From the NCBI GenBank assembly GCA_046048135.1, contig JBJOGR010000009.1, forward strand, positions 23,126 through 87,125: a stretch of 64,000 bases of DNA. Reading direction: 5' to 3'. Under the pieces are notes generated by a model that saw only the letters and a program-made list of their open reading frames with translations, made no database searches and was not told where the DNA came from. The number at the start of each line of letters is the position of its first letter. The first letter of the stretch is position 1. Origin of the DNA: ATZT02 sp046048135. GTDB lineage: Bacteria; Actinomycetota; Actinomycetes; S36-B12; UBA5976. A program made the position numbers and the translations under genes. Shown here piece by piece: positions 62,762-64,000 of the stretch.

Positions 62762-64000
62762 TTAGTTGTTGGAATCTAACTTGTCGCTTAATTTTGTTAG
62801 TTCGGGATTAGCTTTTTTTTGATCTTGCTCTGCTTGCCATTTTGCAAGTGCTTCAGAGTATTGCTTTTCCCATTCCTTCTTTTGATCTTCAAAACCAGAT
62901 TTCCATTCGCCAGTTTCTGGATTAAATCCTTCTGGTCCAATGTATTTACCAGTCTCATCAAATGCAGGAGCCATTCCGTATTGATATGGATCAAATGCAG
63001 CTCTTGCTTCACCTGTTTCACTTGCTTGTTTAACAGACAAAGAAATTCTTCTTCTTTCTAGATCTATATCAATAATTTTGACATTTACATCTTGATTAAC
63101 TTGCACAACTTGCTCAGGAATTTCAACTTGACTATCTGAAAGTTCAGATATGTGAACTAAACCTTCAATTCCATCGGCAACACGAATGAACGCACCGAAT
63201 GGAACAAGTTTAGTAACTTTTCCAGGAACAACTTGGTTAATTTTGTGTGATCTTGAAAATTGTTGCCAAGGATCTTCTTGAGTTGATTTAAGAGATAGAG
63301 AAACTCTCTCTCTTTCCATATCAACTTCTAAAACCTCAACAGTTACTTCTTGACCAACTTGAACAACTTCAGATGGATGCTCAATATGTTTCCAAGAAAG
63401 TTCAGAAACGTGCACAAGTCCATCTACTCCACCCAAATCAACGAAAGCACCGAAATTAACAATGCTTGAAATTTGTCCGGTACGAATTTGACCTTTTTGT
63501 AATTGATTCAAGAAAGTTGAACGAACAGCAGATTGCGTTTGCTCTAACCAAGCTCTTCTAGATAAAACAACATTGTTTCGGTTTTTATCTAGTTCGATGA
63601 TTTTTGCTTCAATATCTTTACCTATATATGGAGAAAGATCTCTGACTCTTCGCATTTCAACCAAAGATGCTGGTAAGAATCCTCTTAATCCAATATCAAC
63701 AATTAAGCCACCTTTAACAACTTCGATGACATGGCCCTTAACGAAACCATCTTCGTTTTTAATTTTTTCAATGTCGCCCCATGCTCTTTCATATTGAGCA
63801 CGCTTCTTTGAAAGAATTAATCGACCTTCTTTATCTTCTTTTTGTAAAACTAAAGCTTCAATGCGATCTCCAGGTTTAACAATTTCACCTGGGTCGATGT
63901 CATGTTTAATTGATAATTCTCTTGATGGAATTACGCCTTCTGTTTTATAACCAATATCTAATAGAACTTCATCTCTATCAATTTTTACAACAGTTCCTGA
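62762..64000 (-). CDS. rpsA: 30S ribosomal protein S1, 5' end beyond the window
   Basis: The frame stays open to the right edge, so the start is outside the window. From the edge the protein reads SGTVVKIDRDEVLLDIGYKT, the first S1 domain, followed by three more S1 domains (for example KGQIRTGQISSIVNFGAF and VPGKVTKLVPFGAFIRV), the usual four of actinobacterial S1. The tail after the last domain is charged and glutamine-lysine rich. S1 helps mRNA binding to the ribosome. The ATG at 63664 is internal, not a start. Confidence 0.96.
   Translation of the reverse strand, partial: SGTVVKIDRDEVLLDIGYKTEGVIPSRELSIKHDIDPGEIVKPGDRIEALVLQKEDKEGRLILSKKRAQYERAWGDIEKIKNEDGFVKGHVIEVVKGGLIVDIGLRGFLPASLVEMRRVRDLSPYIGKDIEAKIIELDKNRNNVVLSRRAWLEQTQSAVRSTFLNQLQKGQIRTGQISSIVNFGAFVDLGGVDGLVHVSELSWKHIEHPSEVVQVGQEVTVEVLEVDMERERVSLSLKSTQEDPWQQFSRSHKINQVVPGKVTKLVPFGAFIRVADGIEGLVHISELSDSQVEIPEQVVQVNQDVNVKIIDIDLERRRISLSVKQASETGEARAAFDPYQYGMAPAFDETGKYIGPEGFNPETGEWKSGFEDQKKEWEKQYSEALAKWQAEQDQKKANPELTKLSDKLDSNN

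Noticed and set aside
62762..63664. rpsA starting at the ATG at 63664
   Set aside because: The frame is open through position 64000 and upstream codons encode a normal S1 domain, so this ATG is internal.
1..64000. CRISPR arrays, insertion sequences, prophage or attachment sites
   Set aside because: No repeated spacers, transposase, integrase or terminal repeats were seen; the intergenic spaces are all under 120 bases.

Overview
This window is a very compact, low-GC (about one third G+C by eye) stretch of an actinobacterial chromosome. The lineage is indicated by a full Pup-proteasome locus (mpa, dop, pup, prcB, prcA, pafA, pafB, pafC), the mycothiol gene mshC, whiA, rbpA, a sufR-led SUF operon, DUF3099 and DUF3090 genes, and gene order recalled from Mycobacterium and Streptomyces. 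The small intergenic spaces (about 1.3 kb in total by my count, none over 120 bases) and AT-rich codons suggest a streamlined planktonic lineage. A Nanopelagicales (acI)-like bacterium is my best guess, but I cannot verify it. There are no insertion sequences, prophage genes, CRISPR arrays or obvious recent acquisitions.

Layout. 1-3264: the tail of a MerR regulator and gcvP. 3310-7538: ppm1, lnt and pepE on the minus strand, and a free-standing 5'-3' exonuclease on the plus strand. 7531-19920: a long minus-strand operon running trmI, mpa, dop, pup, prcB, prcA, pafA, pafB, pafC, a diacylglycerol-kinase-like gene, helY. 19977-30605: a RecB-like nuclease, a HAD phosphatase, a PAC2 protein, pgi, mshC, three conserved actinobacterial genes, uppP, an aldo/keto reductase, DUF5703 and an M20 peptidase. 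30676-37132: tRNA-Leu(GAG), VKOR, DUF4916, an unknown gene, fabI, fabG, DUF3099, SURF1 and an ABC exporter. 37172-43570: the SUF iron-sulfur operon. 43635-52160: ctaA, an ATP-grasp gene, ctaB, tkt, rbpA, secG, tpiA, pgk, gap. 52236-64000: whiA, rapZ, uvrC, uvrA, terC, uvrB, coaE and rpsA, which runs off the right edge.

How the genes work together. The 7.5-19.9 kb block encodes pupylation, the bacterial proteasome and the PafBC DNA-damage regulator. The neighbouring RecB-like gene carries a promoter with the spacing of the PafBC-dependent (RecA-NDp) promoter class, which suggests a local DNA-damage circuit. The right arm carries all three uvr genes. ctaA, ctaB and SURF1 serve cytochrome oxidase maturation, and gap-pgk-tpiA with pgi and tkt serve central carbon metabolism.

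The most informative signals are absences and small-scale architecture. Compared with the canonical gene order, tatA/tatC, yvcK and the tal-zwf-opcA-pgl block are missing from their usual places. Almost all convergent gene pairs overlap or touch at their stop codons. Many genes have a TANNNT -10 box 6-8 bases before the start codon, implying leaderless mRNAs. I did not find a new multi-gene system; most of the window is conserved housekeeping DNA.
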